From Tubulanus polymorphus (lineage: Eukaryota > Nemertea > Palaeonemertea > Tubulaniformes > Tubulanidae), in the NCBI RefSeq assembly GCF_964204645.1, contig NC_134031.1, positions 10,456,501 to 10,520,500 on the forward strand: DNA of 64,000 nt. The letters run 5' to 3'. Positions 39,401 to 55,000 of the stretch are shown piece by piece (position 1 is the first letter of the stretch; every line of letters begins with the position of its first letter). The translations under genes and the position numbers were made by a program. The notes under the pieces are model-generated. The model saw only the letters and a program-made list of their open reading frames with translations, was not told the origin of the DNA and did no database searches.

Positions 39401-42400
39401 TCCCGACGATTTGAGCGCTTTTACGCATCGACATTGTCGTTTTTCCCATAGGGGGAATATTTGATACGAAAACGTCTTTTCTCGCGCTGAACGACGTTTT
39501 CGCGTCGAAAAGTGCTTTTCCTGACGATTTGAGCGCTTTTACGCATCGACATTGTCGTTTTTCCGATAGGCGGAATATTTGAAACGAAAACGTCTTTTCT
39601 CGCGCTGAACGACGTTTTCGGGTCGAAAAGTGCTTTTCCTGACGATTTGAGCGCTTTTACGCATCGACATTGTCATTTTTCCGACGGGGGGGGGGGGAAA
39701 TTTGATAAGAAAACGTCTTTTCTCGCGGTGAACGACGTTTTCGGGTCGATAAGTGCTTTTCCTGACGATTTGAGCGCTTCAACTCATCGACATTGTCGTT
39801 TTTCCCATAGGGGGAATATTTGATACGAAAACGTCTTTTCTCGCGCTGAACGACGTTTTTGGGTCGAAAAGTGCTTTTCCTGACGATTTGAGCGCATTTT
39901 CGCATCGACATTGTCGTTTTTCCCATAGGGGGAATATTTGATACGAAAACGTTTTTTTCTCGCGCTGAACGACGTTTTCGGGTCGAAAAGTGGTTTTCCT
40001 GACGATTTGAGCGCTTTTACGCATCGACATTGTCGTTTTTCCCATAGGGGGAATATTTGATACGAAAACGTCTTTTCTCGCGCTGAACGACTTTTTCGGG
40101 TCGAAAAGTGGTTTTCCTGACGATTTGAGTGCTTTTACGCATCGACATTGTCGTTTTTCCCATAGGGGGAATATTTGTACGAAAACGTCTTTTCTCGCGC
40201 TGAACGACGTTTTTGGGTCGAAAAGTGCTTTTCCTGACGATTTGAGCGCTTTTACGCATCGACATTGTCGTTTTTCCCATAGGGGGAATATTTGATACGA
40301 AAACGTCTTTTCTCGCGCTGAACGACGTTTTCGGGTCGAAAAGTGGTCTTCCTGACGATTTGAGCGCTTTTACGCATCGACATTGTCGTTTTTCCCATAG
40401 GTGGAATATTTGATACGAAAACGTCTTTTCTCGCGCTGAACGACGTTTTCGGGTCGAAAAGTGGTTTTCCTGACGATTTGAGCGCTTCAACTCATCGACA
40501 TTGTCGTTTTTCCATAGGGGGAATATTTGATACGAAAACGTCTTTTCTCGCGCTGAACGACGTTTTTGGGTCGAAAAGTGCTTTTCCTGACGATTTGAGC
40601 GCTTTTTCGCATCGACATTGTCGTTTTTCCCATAGGGGGAATATTTGATACGAAAACGTTTTTTTCTCGCGCTGAACGACGTTTTCGGGTCGAAAAGTGG
40701 TTTTCCTGACGATTTGAGCGCTTTTACGCATCGACATTGTCGTTTTTCCCATAGGGGGAATATTTGATACGAAAACGTCTTTTCTCGCGCTGAACGACGT
40801 TTTCGGGTCGAAAAGTGGTTTTCCTGACGATTTGAGTGCTTTTACGCATCGACATTGTCGTTTTTCCCATAGGGGGAATATTTGTACGAAAACGTCTTTT
40901 CTCGCGCTGAACGACGTTTTTGGGTCGAAAAGTGCTTTTCCTGACGATTTGAGCGCTTTTACGCATCGACATTGTCGTTTTTCCCATAGGGGGAATATTT
41001 GATACGAAAACGTCTTTTCTCGCGCTGAACGACGTTTTCGGGTCGAAAAGTGGTCTTCCTGACGATTTGAGCGCTTTTACGCATCGACATTGTCGTTTTT
41101 CCCATAGGGGGAATATTTGATACGAAAACGTCTTTTCTCGCGCTGAACGACGTTTTCGCGTCGAAAAGTGGTTTTCCTGACGATTTGAGCGCTTTTACGC
41201 ATCGACATTGTCGTTTTTCCCATAGGGGGAATATTTCATACGAAAACGTCTTTTCTCGCGCTGAACGACGTTTTCGGGTCGAAAAGTGGTCTTCCTGACG
41301 ATTTGAGCGCTTTTACGCATCGACATTGTCGTTTTTCCCATAGGGGGAATATTTGATACGAAAACGTCTATTCTCGCGCTGAACGACGTTTTCGGGTCGA
41401 AAAGTGCTTTTCCTGACGATTTGAGCCCTTTTACGCATCGACATTGTCGTTTTTCCCATAGGGGGAATATTTCATACGAAAACGTCTTTTCTCGAGCTGA
41501 ACGACGTTTTCGGGTCGAAAAGTGGTTTTCCTGACGATTTGAGCGCTTTTACGCATCGCCATTGTCGTTTTTCCCATAGGGGGAATATTTGATACGAAAA
41601 CGTCTATTCTCGCGCTGAACGACGTTTTCGGGTCGAAAAGTGCTTTTCCTGACGATTTGAGCCCTTTTACGCATCGACATTGTCGTTTTTCCCATAGGGG
41701 GAATATTTGATACGAAAACGTCTTTTCTCGCGCTGAACGACGTTTTCGCGTCGAAAAGTACTTTTCCTGACGATTTGAGGGCTTTTACGCATCGACATTG
41801 TCGTTTTTCCCATAGGGGGAATATTTGATACGAAAACGTCTTTTCTCGCGCTGAACGACGTTTTCGCGTCGAAAAGTGCTTTTCCTGACGATTTGAGCGC
41901 TTCAACTCATCGACATTGTCGTTTTTCCCATAGGGGGAATATTTGATACGAAAACGTCTTTTCTCGCGCTGAACGACGTTTTCGGGTCGAAAAGTGGTTT
42001 TCCTGACGATTTGAGCGCTTTTACGCATCGACATTGTCGTTTTTCCCATAGGGGGAATATTTGATACGAAAACGTCTTTTCTCGCGCTGAACGACGTTTT
42101 TGGGTCGAAAAGTGCTTTTCCTGACGATTTGAGCGCTTTTTCGCATCGACATTGTCGTTTTTCCCATAGGGGGAATATTTGATACAAAAACGTTTTTTTC
42201 TCGCGCTGAACGACGTTTTCGGGTCGAAAAGTGGTTTTCCTGACGATTTGAGCGCTTTTACGCATCGACATTGTCGTTTTTCCCATAGGGGGAATATTTG
42301 ATACGAAAACGTCTTTTCTCGCGCTGAACGACGTTTTCGGGTCGAAAAGTGCTTTTCCTGACGATTTGAGCGCTTTTTCGCATCGACATTGTCGTTTTTC

Positions 42401-45400
42401 CCATAGGGGGAATATTTGATACGAAAACGGGTTTTCTCGCGCTGAACGACGTTTTCGCGTCGAAAAGTGCTTTTCCTGACGATTTGAGCGCTTTTACGCA
42501 TCGAAATTGTCGTTTTTCCCATAGGGGGAATATTTGATACGAAAACGTCTTTTCTCGCGCTGAACGACGTTTTCGGGTCGGAAAGTGCTTTTTTTGACGA
42601 TTTGAGCGCTTTTTCGCATCGACATTGTCGTTTTTCCCATAGGGGGAATATTTGATACGAAAACGGGTTTTCTCGCGCTGAACGACGTTTTCGCGTCGAA
42701 AAGTGCTTTTCCTGACGATTTGAGCGCTTTTACGCATCGAAATTGTCGTTTTTCCCATAGGGGGAATATTTGATACGAAAACGTCTTTTCTCGCGCTGAA
42801 CGACGTTTTCGCGTCGAAAAGTGCTTTTCCTGACGATTTGAGCGCTTTTACGCATCGACATTGTCGTTTTTCCCATAGGGGGAATATTTGATACGAAAAC
42901 GTCTTTTCTCGCGCTGAACGACGTTTTCGCGTCGAAAAGTGCTTTTCCTGACGATTTGAGCGCTTTTACGCATCGACATTGTCGTTTTTCCCATAGGGGG
43001 AATATTTGATACGAAAACGTCTTTTCTCGCGCTGAACGACGTTTTCGGGTCGAAAAGTGCTTTTCCTGACGATTTGAGCGCTTTTACGCATCGACATTGT
43101 CGTTTTTCCCATAGGGGGAATATTTGATACGAAAACGTCTTTTCTCGCGCTGAACGACGTTTTCGCATCGAAAAGTGCTTTTCCTGACGATTTGAGCGCT
43201 TTTACGCATCGACATTGTCGTTTTTCCCATACGGGGAATATTTGATACGAAAACGGGTTTTCTCGCGCTGAACGACGTTTTCGCGTCGAAAAGTGCTTTT
43301 CCTGACGATTTGAGCGCTTTTACGCATCGAAATTGTCGTTTTTCCCATAGGGGGAATATTTGATACGAAAACGTCTTTTCTCGCGCTGAACGACGTTTTC
43401 GCGTCGAAAAGTGCTTTTCCTGACGATTTGAGCGCTTTTACGCATCGACATTGTCGTTTTTTTTTCCCATAGGGGGAATATTTGATACGAAAACGTCTTT
43501 TCTCGCGCTGAACGACGTTTTCGCGTCGAAAATTGCTTTTCCTGACGATTTGAGCGCTTTTACGCATCGACATTGACGTTTTTCCCATAGGGGGAATATT
43601 TGATACGAAAACGTCTTTTCTCGCGCTGAACGACGTTTTCGCGTCGAAAATTGCTTTTCCTGACGATTTGAGCGCTTTTACGCATCGACATTGTCGTTTT
43701 TCCCATAGGGGGAATATTTGATACGAAAACGTCTTTTCTCGCGCTTAACGACGTTTTCGGGTCGAAAAGTGGTTTTCCTGACGATTTGAGCGCTTTTACA
43801 CATCGACATTGTCGTTTTTCCCATAGGGGGAATATTTGATACGAAAACGTCTTTTCTCGCGCTGAACGACGTTTTCGGGTCGAAAAGTGCTTTTCCTGAC
43901 GATTTGAGCGCTTTTACGCATCGACATTGTCGTTTTTCCCATAGGGGGAATATTTGATACGAAAACGACTTTTCTCGCGCTGAACGACGTTTTCGGGTCG
44001 AAAAGTGGTTTTCCTGACGATTTGAGCGCTTTTACGCATCGCCATTGTCGTTTTTCCCATAGGGGGAATATTTGATACGAAAACGTCTTTTCTCGCGCTG
44101 AACGACGTTTTCGCGTCGAAAAGTACTTTTCCTGACGATTTGTGGGCTTTTACGCATCGACATTGTCGTTTTTCCCATAGGGGGAATATTTGATACGAAA
44201 ACGTCTTTTCTCGCGCTGAACGACGTTTTCGCGTCGAAAAGTGCTTTTCCTGACGATTTGAGCGCTTCAACTCATCGACATTGTCGTTTTTCCCATAGGG
44301 GGAATATTTGATACGAAAACGTCTTTTCTCGCGCTGAACGACGTTTTCGCGTCGAAAAGTGCTTTTCCTGACGATTTGAGCGCTTTTACGCATCGACATT
44401 GTCGTTTTTCCCATAGGGGGAATATTTGATACGAAAACGTCTTTTCTCGCGCTGAACGACGTTTTCGGGTCGAAAAGTGGTCTTCCTGACGATTTGAGCG
44501 CTTTTACGCATCGACATTGTCGTTTTTCCCATAGGGGGAATATTTGATACGAAAACGTCTTTTCTCGCGCTGAACGACGTTTTCGCGTCGAAAAGTGGTT
44601 TTCCTGACGATTTGAGCGCTTTTACGCATCGACATTGTCGTTTTTCCCATAGGGGGAATATTTGAAACGAAAACGTCTATTCTCGCGCTGAACGACGTTT
44701 TCGGGTCGAAAAGTGCTTTTCCTGACGATTTGAGCCCTTTTACGCATCGACATTGTCGTTTTTCCCATAGGGGGAATATTTGATACGAAAACGTCTTTTC
44801 TCGCGCTGAACGACGTTTTCGGGTCGAAAAGTGGTTTTCCTGACGATTTGAGCGCTTTTACGCATCGCCATTGTCGTTTTTCCCATAGGGGGAATATTTG
44901 ATACGAAAACGTCTTTTCTCGCGCTGAACGACGTTTTCGCGTCGAAAAGTGCTTTTCCTGACGATTTGAGCGCTTTTACGCATCGACATTGTCGTTTTTC
45001 CCATAGGGGGAATATTTGATACGAAAACGTCTTTTCTCGCGCTGAACGACGTTTTCGGGTCGAAAAGTGGTCTTCCTGACGATTTGAGCGCTTTTACGCA
45101 TCGACATTGTCGTTTTTCCCATAGGGGGAATATTTGATACGAAAACGTCTTTTCTCGCGCTGAACGACGTTTTCGCGTCGAAAAGTGGTTTTCCTGACGA
45201 TTTGAGCGCTTTTACGCATCGACATTGTCGTTTTTCCCATAGGGGGAATATTTGAAACGAAAACGTCTATTCTCGCGCTGAACGACGTTTTCGGGTCGAA
45301 AAGTGCTTTTCCTGACGATTTGAGCCCTTTTACGCATCGACATTGTCGTTTTTCCCATAGGGGGAATATTTCATACGAAAACGTCTTTTCTCGCGCTGAA

Positions 45401-46056
45401 CGACGTTTTCGGGTCGAAAAGTGGTTTTCCTGACGATTTGAGCGCTTTTACGCATCGCCATTGTCGTTTTTCCCATAGGGGGAATATTTGATACGAAAAC
45501 GTCTTTTCTCGCGCTGAACGACGTTTTCGCGTCGAAAAGTACTTTTCCTGACGATTTGAGGGCTTTTACGCATCGACATTGTCGTTTTTCCCATAGGGGG
45601 AATATTTGATACGAAAACGTCTTTTCTCGCGCTGAACGACGTTTTCGGGTCGAAAAGTGGTTTTCCTGACGATTTGAGCGCTTCAACTCATCGACATTGT
45701 CGTTTTTCCCATAGGGGGAATATTTGATACGAAAACGTCTTTTCTCGCGCTGAACGACGTTTTCGGGTCGAAAAGTGGTTTTCCTGACGATTTGAGCGCT
45801 TTTACGCATCGACATTGTCGTTTTTCCCATAGGGGGAATATTTGATACGAAAACGTCTTTTCTCGCGCTGAACGACGTTTTCGCGTCGAAAAGTGCTTTT
45901 CCTGACGATTTGAGCGCTTTTACGCATCGACATTGTCGTTTTTTTTCCCATAGGGGGAATATTTGATACGAAAACGTCTTTTCTCGCGCTGAACGACGTT
46001 TTCGCGTCGAAAATTGCTTTTCCTGACGATTTGAGCGCTTTTACGCATCGACATTG
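36475..46056. repeat. 118-bp satellite array 2 (~81 monomers)
   Basis: Same monomer and orientation as array 1. The left part (36475-~39775) belongs to the right flank of insert copy 1. From ~40480 onward it is the duplicated left flank of insert copy 2 and matches 24.5-30.1 kb. A 707-708-bp repeat of the junction monomers occupies ~39780-41190. One divergent G-rich monomer sits at ~39671-39780. Confidence 0.97.
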
Positions 46057-49000
46057 AACACGTTCCCAAATGTTTTGATACTTTCTCAGTTTGTATCAAA
46101 AATATTGCCAATTTCTGGTCCTTGAGTCCTGAAAAATGATAAATTTACAGCGCAAAATCGTACAAACGTGTCAATTATACTTCTAAACACTTTATTTGCG
46201 GACCAGTTTATGAATTGAGCGTGGGCCATAGAGCGCTATATCCGCCTGTGATCTCGACTTTCAATTTATTACGTAAGCTATTCGTGAACAAAATGCGGCC
46301 GGCGCACAATAGAAACTTCGCTCTATGTATTCTTTCATAACCGCCGACAAAGAGGACCGATATTTCGCAAATTGGATTCGGGAGGTTTAAACCTCCCAAG
46401 GTCAAATCACTAAAATTGTGACCTTCGTGGAAATTATCTAAAAAGCCGATGGTAATCAAATTTAGCAGAACCTTTTACCCAAACGTTCAATGGTTTGAAA
46501 ATCTTTCAATGGCATTCCTAAGTATTTGATGAAAGTTGAGAAATCATAAGATATTCATATAACCATGGACTCTAAAACCTAAATCATATAAGAGTCCCCG
46601 ATATAAACAAAAAAACTTCGCATAACGAAGAAGCAAAAATTCGAATCTGATTCATCTGTTTGGAATTGATTCTTATGAAATAGAAAACAAATGCGTGAGC
46701 ACTACTCATTCATTCAATTTACTTTGCGGCTTTACAACGGCTATTTCACTGGTTCTGCGTGATGAGATAATTCTGATTAAAGTTATTGTTATAATTTCTA
46801 TATGTATATACGTAATGATACTCTTTCTGAATAAAGGATGCACGTTATTCGAATCCCCACCATTGTTCTCTACAATGTACGTTAATCAAACTCACGATAA
46901 AACCAGAGCCAAAACCATGGACTCAAAAACGAAGAATCCGTGGTCAAACATACAATTCTAATTTCCCCGTTAGTTCACTGATGCCGTCAGTTTCTATCGA
47001 ATGCAAGGATTCTAGCCAATCAGAGAGGCGCATGTACACATCCATTGGCATGTTAGTTATAGTACAACTTAGACAATAATCAAGGTTCGAGCCAATGTCA
47101 GTAACTAGAATATGTTCTTTCATCAAATACAAATAACTCAGCAGTAGTCAGTTAGTTGAGTTTGTTTGACTTGATTTGTATTTCATCAATCAATCTATTT
47201 CATTTTATTTCAAAGTACAAACTAAACGCTTGAATTGCTTATAACACGACCAGGTATGAATTAGAATAGATCGGCTTAATATTTCGAATGCAAATTTGGC
47301 GTTTAAGCAATCGGAAATTCGAAGTGCTTGAGAAATTTTTCAATACGCCCATTACTTCGAATAGCGATAAGTTCATTGACACATGTGACCATTGTTGTGT
47401 TACTTTCGATAGCGAGTCGAATAAGCTATGCGACAGCTAACGACAGCACAATCGCAATATCAACAGAAGTTCATTTTATCCTACATGATGAGGCTAAATT
47501 CAGTGAAATCGATCGTGTTCTGAAATATATATTTTCCTGGATACATGTTGTCTATTGTAGCTATTCTATGCGGTTTTACATTAACCTGCTATAACATATT
47601 GACCGTTTTCAAGAACCCAAAAATTACAATTTTCTGGGTATCTGTTTTTTTTTTCAAAAACAACCCAAACCCGAAATTGTGTACAGTTAGTACGCAGCGT
47701 ATATACTGTCGGATTAGAGAATATTGAAAAAACTTAGAAAAAGTTCAGTGAAGGAAAATAAGCTCAGCAGTGACAAATTGTCATTTCATCCCCTGCACGT
47801 GATTAATTGATGTCCAAATATCTTCTACCGTGAAAACTCTGCATTTAGCGTCAAACGAATTTTTGTATACGTATCTCAGGATGCATGCTCTTCAAAAAGA
47901 TAGCCTATTAGGAAAAAACTTACCCGGTAAAATCCTAATTTGTCCTAAACGATATTCCAACTATTATTTTGTTAATTATTCAACTATCATCACTAACTGG
48001 GTAAGTTAGTTGAACTTACATAAAGATATTTCATTAGGGACACTTCAATTTCACACCATTCAATATCATAAGGGAACAAAATTCTTTGAAACTTGGTAGT
48101 TCTTAAGACTAGGTTTTGTTTCCGAAATTTACTAAATGTACCAATTCTAATAATTCACTCATTGAAGCTTCTATATATAAAAAGCGAAAGCTCGTGCGTC
48201 GGAATAAATAGTTAACCTTTAAACTACTACTCGTCTCTTCGTTTAAATTCAAATAATATAAGTCTTTATTGATTCTTTTTTGTTGAAATATGCATAACTT
48301 TTTCTGGGCAAATTTCTATATTCTGTCAAGTCATGGACTCTAAAACGATTTAGACATTAAAACGTTTTAGAGTCCATGTTTGGCTATAACGAATATGACT
48401 AACTCCCTGGGGCAACGATGTGGCTGATGAAATGATCTCTCCCATTGTAATCCCACCATTTAATTACTCATTGTATAACAACTCTCACAATTAAGCCTCG
48501 GACTCTTAAACGAATTATGAGTGCATGCTTTAGTATAGGCTCTGATATACCGGGTAGAGCATATTGTCTTGATTTAGAACATGTATGCATAAACTCTAGG
48601 CTGCAAAGAAATACGTTTTCAGCGGCTCTAATCGAGTTAAATTTTTCGTGATAGATTAACACAGAAAGGCGACACCCAATCGCTGCTTATTGACATTAGG
48701 CACAAGTCACTGTTATGTTCATTAGTAAAACTAATATAGAATGAATAAGTGAGGAGGGAAAATGTATAAATTAAATTTATAAATGAATTTATAAGAATTT
48801 AGCATGCATCGGAGTGCACTTAAATTGGATTATTACAAAATAACTCACTTCAAAATTTATGATATTGTTTCATTGATATTTATTACTTTAAAGCAATTCA
48901 CTTTAAGAACTTTGGTCAACAATAAGTCTGACCTGCAAATCAAATCATCGGGAGACAAAATACTGTTTCAAAAAATTATATTGCTAATACATTCCTAATC

Positions 49001-52000
49001 TTAACCTTTCGCCATAAACCTACTGGATTTAGAGCCTGGGGCATTTTAGATGGTTGTAGGTAGAAATCCCCTAGGTAAAATCCTCACCTGACGATTTTTC
49101 AAGAACATTTGAAAGCACGATATTTATTCAAACATATTCCTCCACAATACAACTGCAATATATTTGAACTGTGCATTGAACTATTTTGTTGAAATAAATC
49201 TTTAAATAAATTCATAGAATAAATGAAATTAATGAACTTTTTATTCATACTACCTTTTCATATTTTTATTCATACTATCTTTTCATATTTTTATTCATAC
49301 TATCTTTTAATTCGAAATAAATAACTCTTTTTTACTTGTGGTATAGTATGCTTATGATATGGATTCGATTTACGTATCAATATGTTCATGTTGACAGGGG
49401 CCTGATGATGGCTAATAGCATTAGCCGAAACATTGCTCGTAGAACATTTGATTTTTAGCTGAATTCATTGTGGGATTTGTCTCATTATTCACCATACACG
49501 GATATTGTGTATTTTCTTCACATTTTCATGTTGGTTTTGAACAACTTAAATTTTGCGATTCTAATACCTTATTAACTTTAGATGACAGTAATACCTTCAA
49601 TTTACATTTAACATATGATCACTGCTGAAAGTGTAATAAGGAATATATATTTACTCCAGTGACAATATTTTGATTCAAAGATTTAATTCAATCATCTAGT
49701 CTGAGTCTTTATGGTAAAACTTCTGGCTAACCAAGAGCTAACCGAATTCCGACAATAGAAGGTGGTCGCTTGAAAATTAGTTAATTTACGCAACAGGAAT
49801 CTATCTTGATTTCAAGGGCACTTCAATTAATCGTTTCAATAGTGACCACTGTAAATAAGCCAGTAGTTTAAATGACCGAATTCAATCAACCGATTCGTAT
49901 CCTAAGAATGAGAATTGTATCTAACCACAGTAGTTATTCCTCATCAAACGTTCGGTCATCATATTATACATCTATACATCATTACTATCATCTTCAGTTA
50001 ATAGAAGTGCAATAAAATCTAGAATCTATGAGTTGAGATTTTTTAAACATAATAAATTGTGTTGATTTTATGTTAGTTAAATCAAATATTGGGAATATTT
50101 TACCGGGGGATTTTCACTTTGGGGATAATAACCTAAATTATTTTATATCATCGGTTTTCATTAAGAAAAAAAAACAACTATTAATCTTAACTACACTTAT
50201 TTTATTCCTTTTGGAACATTAAGATTCTTTCATTGAATTTAATATGTTATTTCGTACAATAGTTCATCACAGTGCGTCATTCACGCTTAAATGTACAAAA
50301 CTTCTTTACAGAGTTCAAAATATAAACCAACAATCTCATCTCAAGCATGTACTAGCGCTGACGCTATGGGATAAAACCAAGTCTCGATTCATTGCCTAAA
50401 ATGTGGGTACATTCATTCAAATCAGGACTAAAATACGCTTATATGAATATCTTGCATGATATCATTTTACATTACGGGTGTCTCATAGGCCTGGTTTTAC
50501 TTGTACATTGTCATCAATTAATTAAACATCCCAAGTAACTTCGTTATTTACTTATGGCTTAATCACTGGTATTCAATAGCTAGTCGGCTATAGAAAGACT
50601 AACCCGATAAAATTCCATTAACCGTTCGTCCACAGTCGAACACTCGCGGGTTAATTCGCAACGACTTTAAAGAAAGAAAATGATTGCATGAAATCTAGTT
50701 TTCGTATCAATCGGCGTCCAATCTCTTAAACCATCCTAAACACAGTAGTTTAGTAGTTTGTGTCTATTTGCTTTTGCTGATGTCATTTAACATAACAATG
50801 GAAATGTATTCGTTTATTTGGAAATTATATGAAGATATGGAGTAATCATGTGACAAATCAAATTATTACTGCAAGGCAAAACATAGCGCACTTCAGATAT
50901 ATGATATGGCCTTAAAGACTTTTCATATATTAACAGTCCAGTTTAACGTCTATTGATATGAATAGTTCAGTTTTGATATGACTGTCGCAACAGTTGGAAT
51001 AAAACGTATGAAATCTAGGAGCATTTATCTCATGAAATTTAGATTTGAGATAATTGTATTGTATTGTATGAGGATTAAACATTTCAATGGCTGGTGATTA
51101 TTTGTGATGAAATAATCAGTGAGATGGACTGTTGATGTAGCCCTGATTGAGGCACTCGGGTCAAATAATATTTTTAGATACAACAGTGCATTTGTTAAAG
51201 CAGAACACATGATTTTAAACTAAATATAAGTAGCTAAACCGTTAATTTTCATTCCTAACTTTTTCATCACTCCCGATTATCAAAAATAATTCAACAGTTT
51301 GATTAACGGATAGTTGCAGTTAACAACATTTCTATCTGATAGAGAAGGTATACAGGTATACAGAGGAACAAGAAAAGAACATCCAACTAGACACTGAAAA
51401 ATCTTTATTCGGGTTTTTTACCAGGGGCCTTTACCTTGGGGTATATTTCACTAGGGGATTTTTACTGAAAGGGACATTTACGGGGCGAGTTTTTACCCGA
51501 TCACATCGATTATTGAATGACATGTTCGATAAAATCATGACAAAAACTGGTATCACTGGTACAATTTGCTAATTTTTGCTATTCGGGTGGTTCTGTAGAT
51601 TATTGACTATACCGTTGGTAACTGAATAGCTATTTGTATCACTGATCGGACTGTGATGTGAAAATATAGCTTTGACAAAACCACAACGAGAAATGAATCA
51701 AATGCAATATTTGACTCGAAAACGAGCTTAACCATGGATTCAGTAACGTTTTTTTACAGTCCATGGCTGAAATGACGCTATTGAAAAAATCAATGAGAAA
51801 TACTGCCTCCGATTTTTATAACGAAAATATAGGAATGAATTCCGAACAGAATCAAATCAGGTTGTTCTTATTGGTATTGTGTATACATTTCATTTATTAG
51901 ATATTTCAAGTAATTCGTGTAATTAGGAAAAACTCGATCCAATAATGGGTTTTTCTTTCAGTTTTAAGTAATTTACAACTTACCAAATATGGACTTCATG

Positions 52001-55000
52001 GTTTGACATTAAAACCAGTGAGCATTATGGTATCAAGTTCAACCAAAATTGATTACGATCGGCCTTTCGTAGAATCTCCCTGAAGGTCACAATTTTAGTA
52101 AATTGACCTTGGGAGGTTTAAACCTCCCGAATCCAATTAGCAAAATATCGGTCCTCTATGTCGGCGACAATAAAAGTACCCTGCGCGTAACTTTCTATTG
52201 TGCGCCTGCCGCGTTTTGGGCACGAGTAGCTTACGTAATCTTAATTGAAAGTTGAGATCACAGGCAGATATTGAGGTCTATGGCCCACACAAAACATCAT
52301 AAATTGGTCAGGAAATAAAGTGTTTTGTGGTATAGATGACACGTTTGTACGATTTTACACTGTAAATTTATCATTTTTCAGGACTTTCAGGACCTAAAAT
52401 CAGCAATATTTTTGATACAAACTGAGAAAGTATCAAAACATTTGAGAACGCGTTATTGTCGTTTTTCCCATAGGGGGAATATTTGATACGAAAACGTCTT
52501 TTCTCGCGCTTAACGACGTTTTCGGGTCGAAAAGTGGTTTTCCTGACGATTTGAGCGCTTTTACGCATCGACATTGTCGTTTTTTTTCCCATAGGGGGAA
52601 TATTTGATACGAAAACGTCTTTTCTCGCGCTAAACGACGTTTTCGGGTCGAAAAGTGCTTTTCCTGACGATTTGAGCGCTTTTACGCATCGACATTGTCG
52701 TTTTTCCCATAGGGGGAATATTTGATACGAAAACGTCTTTTCTCGCGCTGAACGACGTTTTCGGGTCGAAAAGTGGTTTGCCTGACGATTTGAGCGCTTT
52801 TACGCATCGCCATTGTCGTTTTTCCCATAGGGGGAATATTTAATACGAAAACGTCTTTTCTCGCGCTGAACGACGTTTTCGGGTCGAAAAGTGCTTTTCC
52901 TGACGATTTGAGCGCTTTTACGCATCGACATTGTCGTTTTTCCCATAGGGGGAATATTTGATACGAAATCGTCTTTTCTCGCGCCGAACGACGTTTTCGC
53001 GTCGAAAAGTGGTCTTCCTGACGATTTGAGCGCTTTTACGCATCGACATTGTCGTTTTTTCCCATAGGGGGAATATTTGATACGAAAACGTCTTTTCTCG
53101 CGCTGAACGACGTTTTCGCGTCGAAAAGTGCTTTTCCTGACGATTTGAGCGCTTTTACGCATCGACATTGTCGTTTTTCCCATAGGGGGAATATTTGATA
53201 CGAAAACGTCTTTTCTCGCGCTGAACGACGTTTTCGGGTCGAAAAGTGCTTTTCCTGACGATTTGAGCCCTTTTACGCATCGACATTGTCGTTTTTCCCA
53301 TAGGGGGAATATTTCATACGAAAACGTCTTTTCTCGCGCTGAACGACGTTTTCGGGTCGAAAAGTGGTTTTCCTGACGATTTGAGCGCTTTTACGCATCG
53401 ACATTGTCGTTTTTCCCATAGGGGGAATATTTGATACGAAAACGTCTTTTGTCGCGCTGAACGACGTTTTCCCGTCGAAAAGTGCTTGTCCTGACGATTT
53501 GAGCGCTTTTACGCATCGACATTGTCGTTTTTCCCATAGGGGGAATATTTGATACGAAAACGTCTTTTCTCGCGCTGAACGACGTTTTCGCGTCGAAAAG
53601 TGCTTTCCCTGACGATTTGAGCGCTTTTACGCATCGACATTGCCGTTTTTCCGATAGGGGGAATATTTGAAACGAAAACGTCTTTTCTCGCGCTGAACGA
53701 CGTTTTCGGGTCGAAAAGTGCTTTTCCTGACGATTTGAGCGCTTTTACGCATCGACATTGTCGTTTTTCCCATAGGGGGAATATTTGATACGAAAACGTC
53801 TTTTCTCGCGCTGAACGACGTTTTCGCGTCGAAAAGTGCTTTTCCTGACGATTTGAGCGCTTTTACGCATCGACATTGTCGTTTTTCCCATAGGGGGAAT
53901 ATTTGAAGCGAAAACGTCTTTTCTCGCGCTGAACGACGTTTTCGGGTCGAAAAGTGCTTTTCTTGACGATTCGAGCGCTTTTACGCATCGACATTGTCGT
54001 TTTTCCCATAGGGGGAATATTTGATACGAAAACGTCTTTTCTCGCGCTGAACGACGTTTTCGGGTCGAAAAGTGGTTTTCCTGACGATTTGAGCGCTTTT
54101 ACGCATCGACATTGTCGTTTTTCCCATAGGGGGAATATTTGATACGAAAACGTCTTTTGTCGCGCTGAACGACGTTTTCCCGTCGAAAAGTGCTTGTCCT
54201 GACGATTTGAGCGCTTTTACGCATCGACATTGTCGTTTTTCCCATAGGGGGAATATTTGATACGAAAACGTCTTTTCTCGCGCTGAACGACGTTTTCGCG
54301 TCGAAAAGTGCTTTCCCTGACGATTTGAGCGCTTTTACGCATCGACATTGCCGTTTTTCCGATAGGGGGAATATTTGAAACGAAAACGTCTTTTCTCGCG
54401 CTGAACGACGTTTTCGGGTCGAAAAGTGCTTTTCCTGACGATTTGAGCGCTTTTACGCATCGACATTGTCGTTTTTCCCATAGGGGGAATATTTGATACG
54501 AAAACGTCTTTTCTCGCGCTGAACGACGTTTTCGCGTCGAAAAGTGCTTTTCCTGACGATTTGAGCGCTTTTACGCATCGACATTGTCGTTTTTCCCATA
54601 GGGGGAATATTTGAAGCGAAAACGTCTTTTCTCGCGCTGAACGACGTTTTCGGGTCGAAAAGTGCTTTTCTTGACGATTCGAGCGCTTTTACGCATCGAC
54701 ATTGTCGTTTTTCCCATAGGGGGAATATTTGATACGAAAACGTCTTTTCTCGCGCTGAACGACGTTTTCGGGTCGAAAAGTGGTTTACCTGACGATTTGA
54801 GCGCTTTTACGCATCGCCATTGTCGTTTTTCCCATAGGGGGAATATTTGATACGAAAACGTCTTTTCTCGCGCTAAACGACGTTTTCGGGTCGAAAAGTG
54901 CTTTTCCTGACGATTTGAGCGCTTTTACGCATCGACATTGTCCTTTTTCCCATAGGGGGAATATTTGATACGAAAACGTCTTTTCTCGCGCTGAACGACG

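Larger units (their letters stand above)
24500..39775. repeat. Segmental duplication, copy 1 (satellite + 6.4-kb insert + satellite)
   Basis: Everything from about 24.5 kb to 39.8 kb recurs from ~40.48 kb to ~56.34 kb. The offset is 15,979 in the left satellite, 15,980 across the insert, 16,688 after a 708-bp gain in copy 2, and 16,570 after a further one-monomer loss. Single-base differences exist, for example 30137 T versus 46117 G. Confidence 0.92.

Noticed and set aside
30077-52454. Two independent transposition events of the 6.4-kb element
   Set aside because: Both copies sit at the same base of the monomer, and the flanking satellite variants are duplicated with them at the same offset, so block duplication explains the pair.
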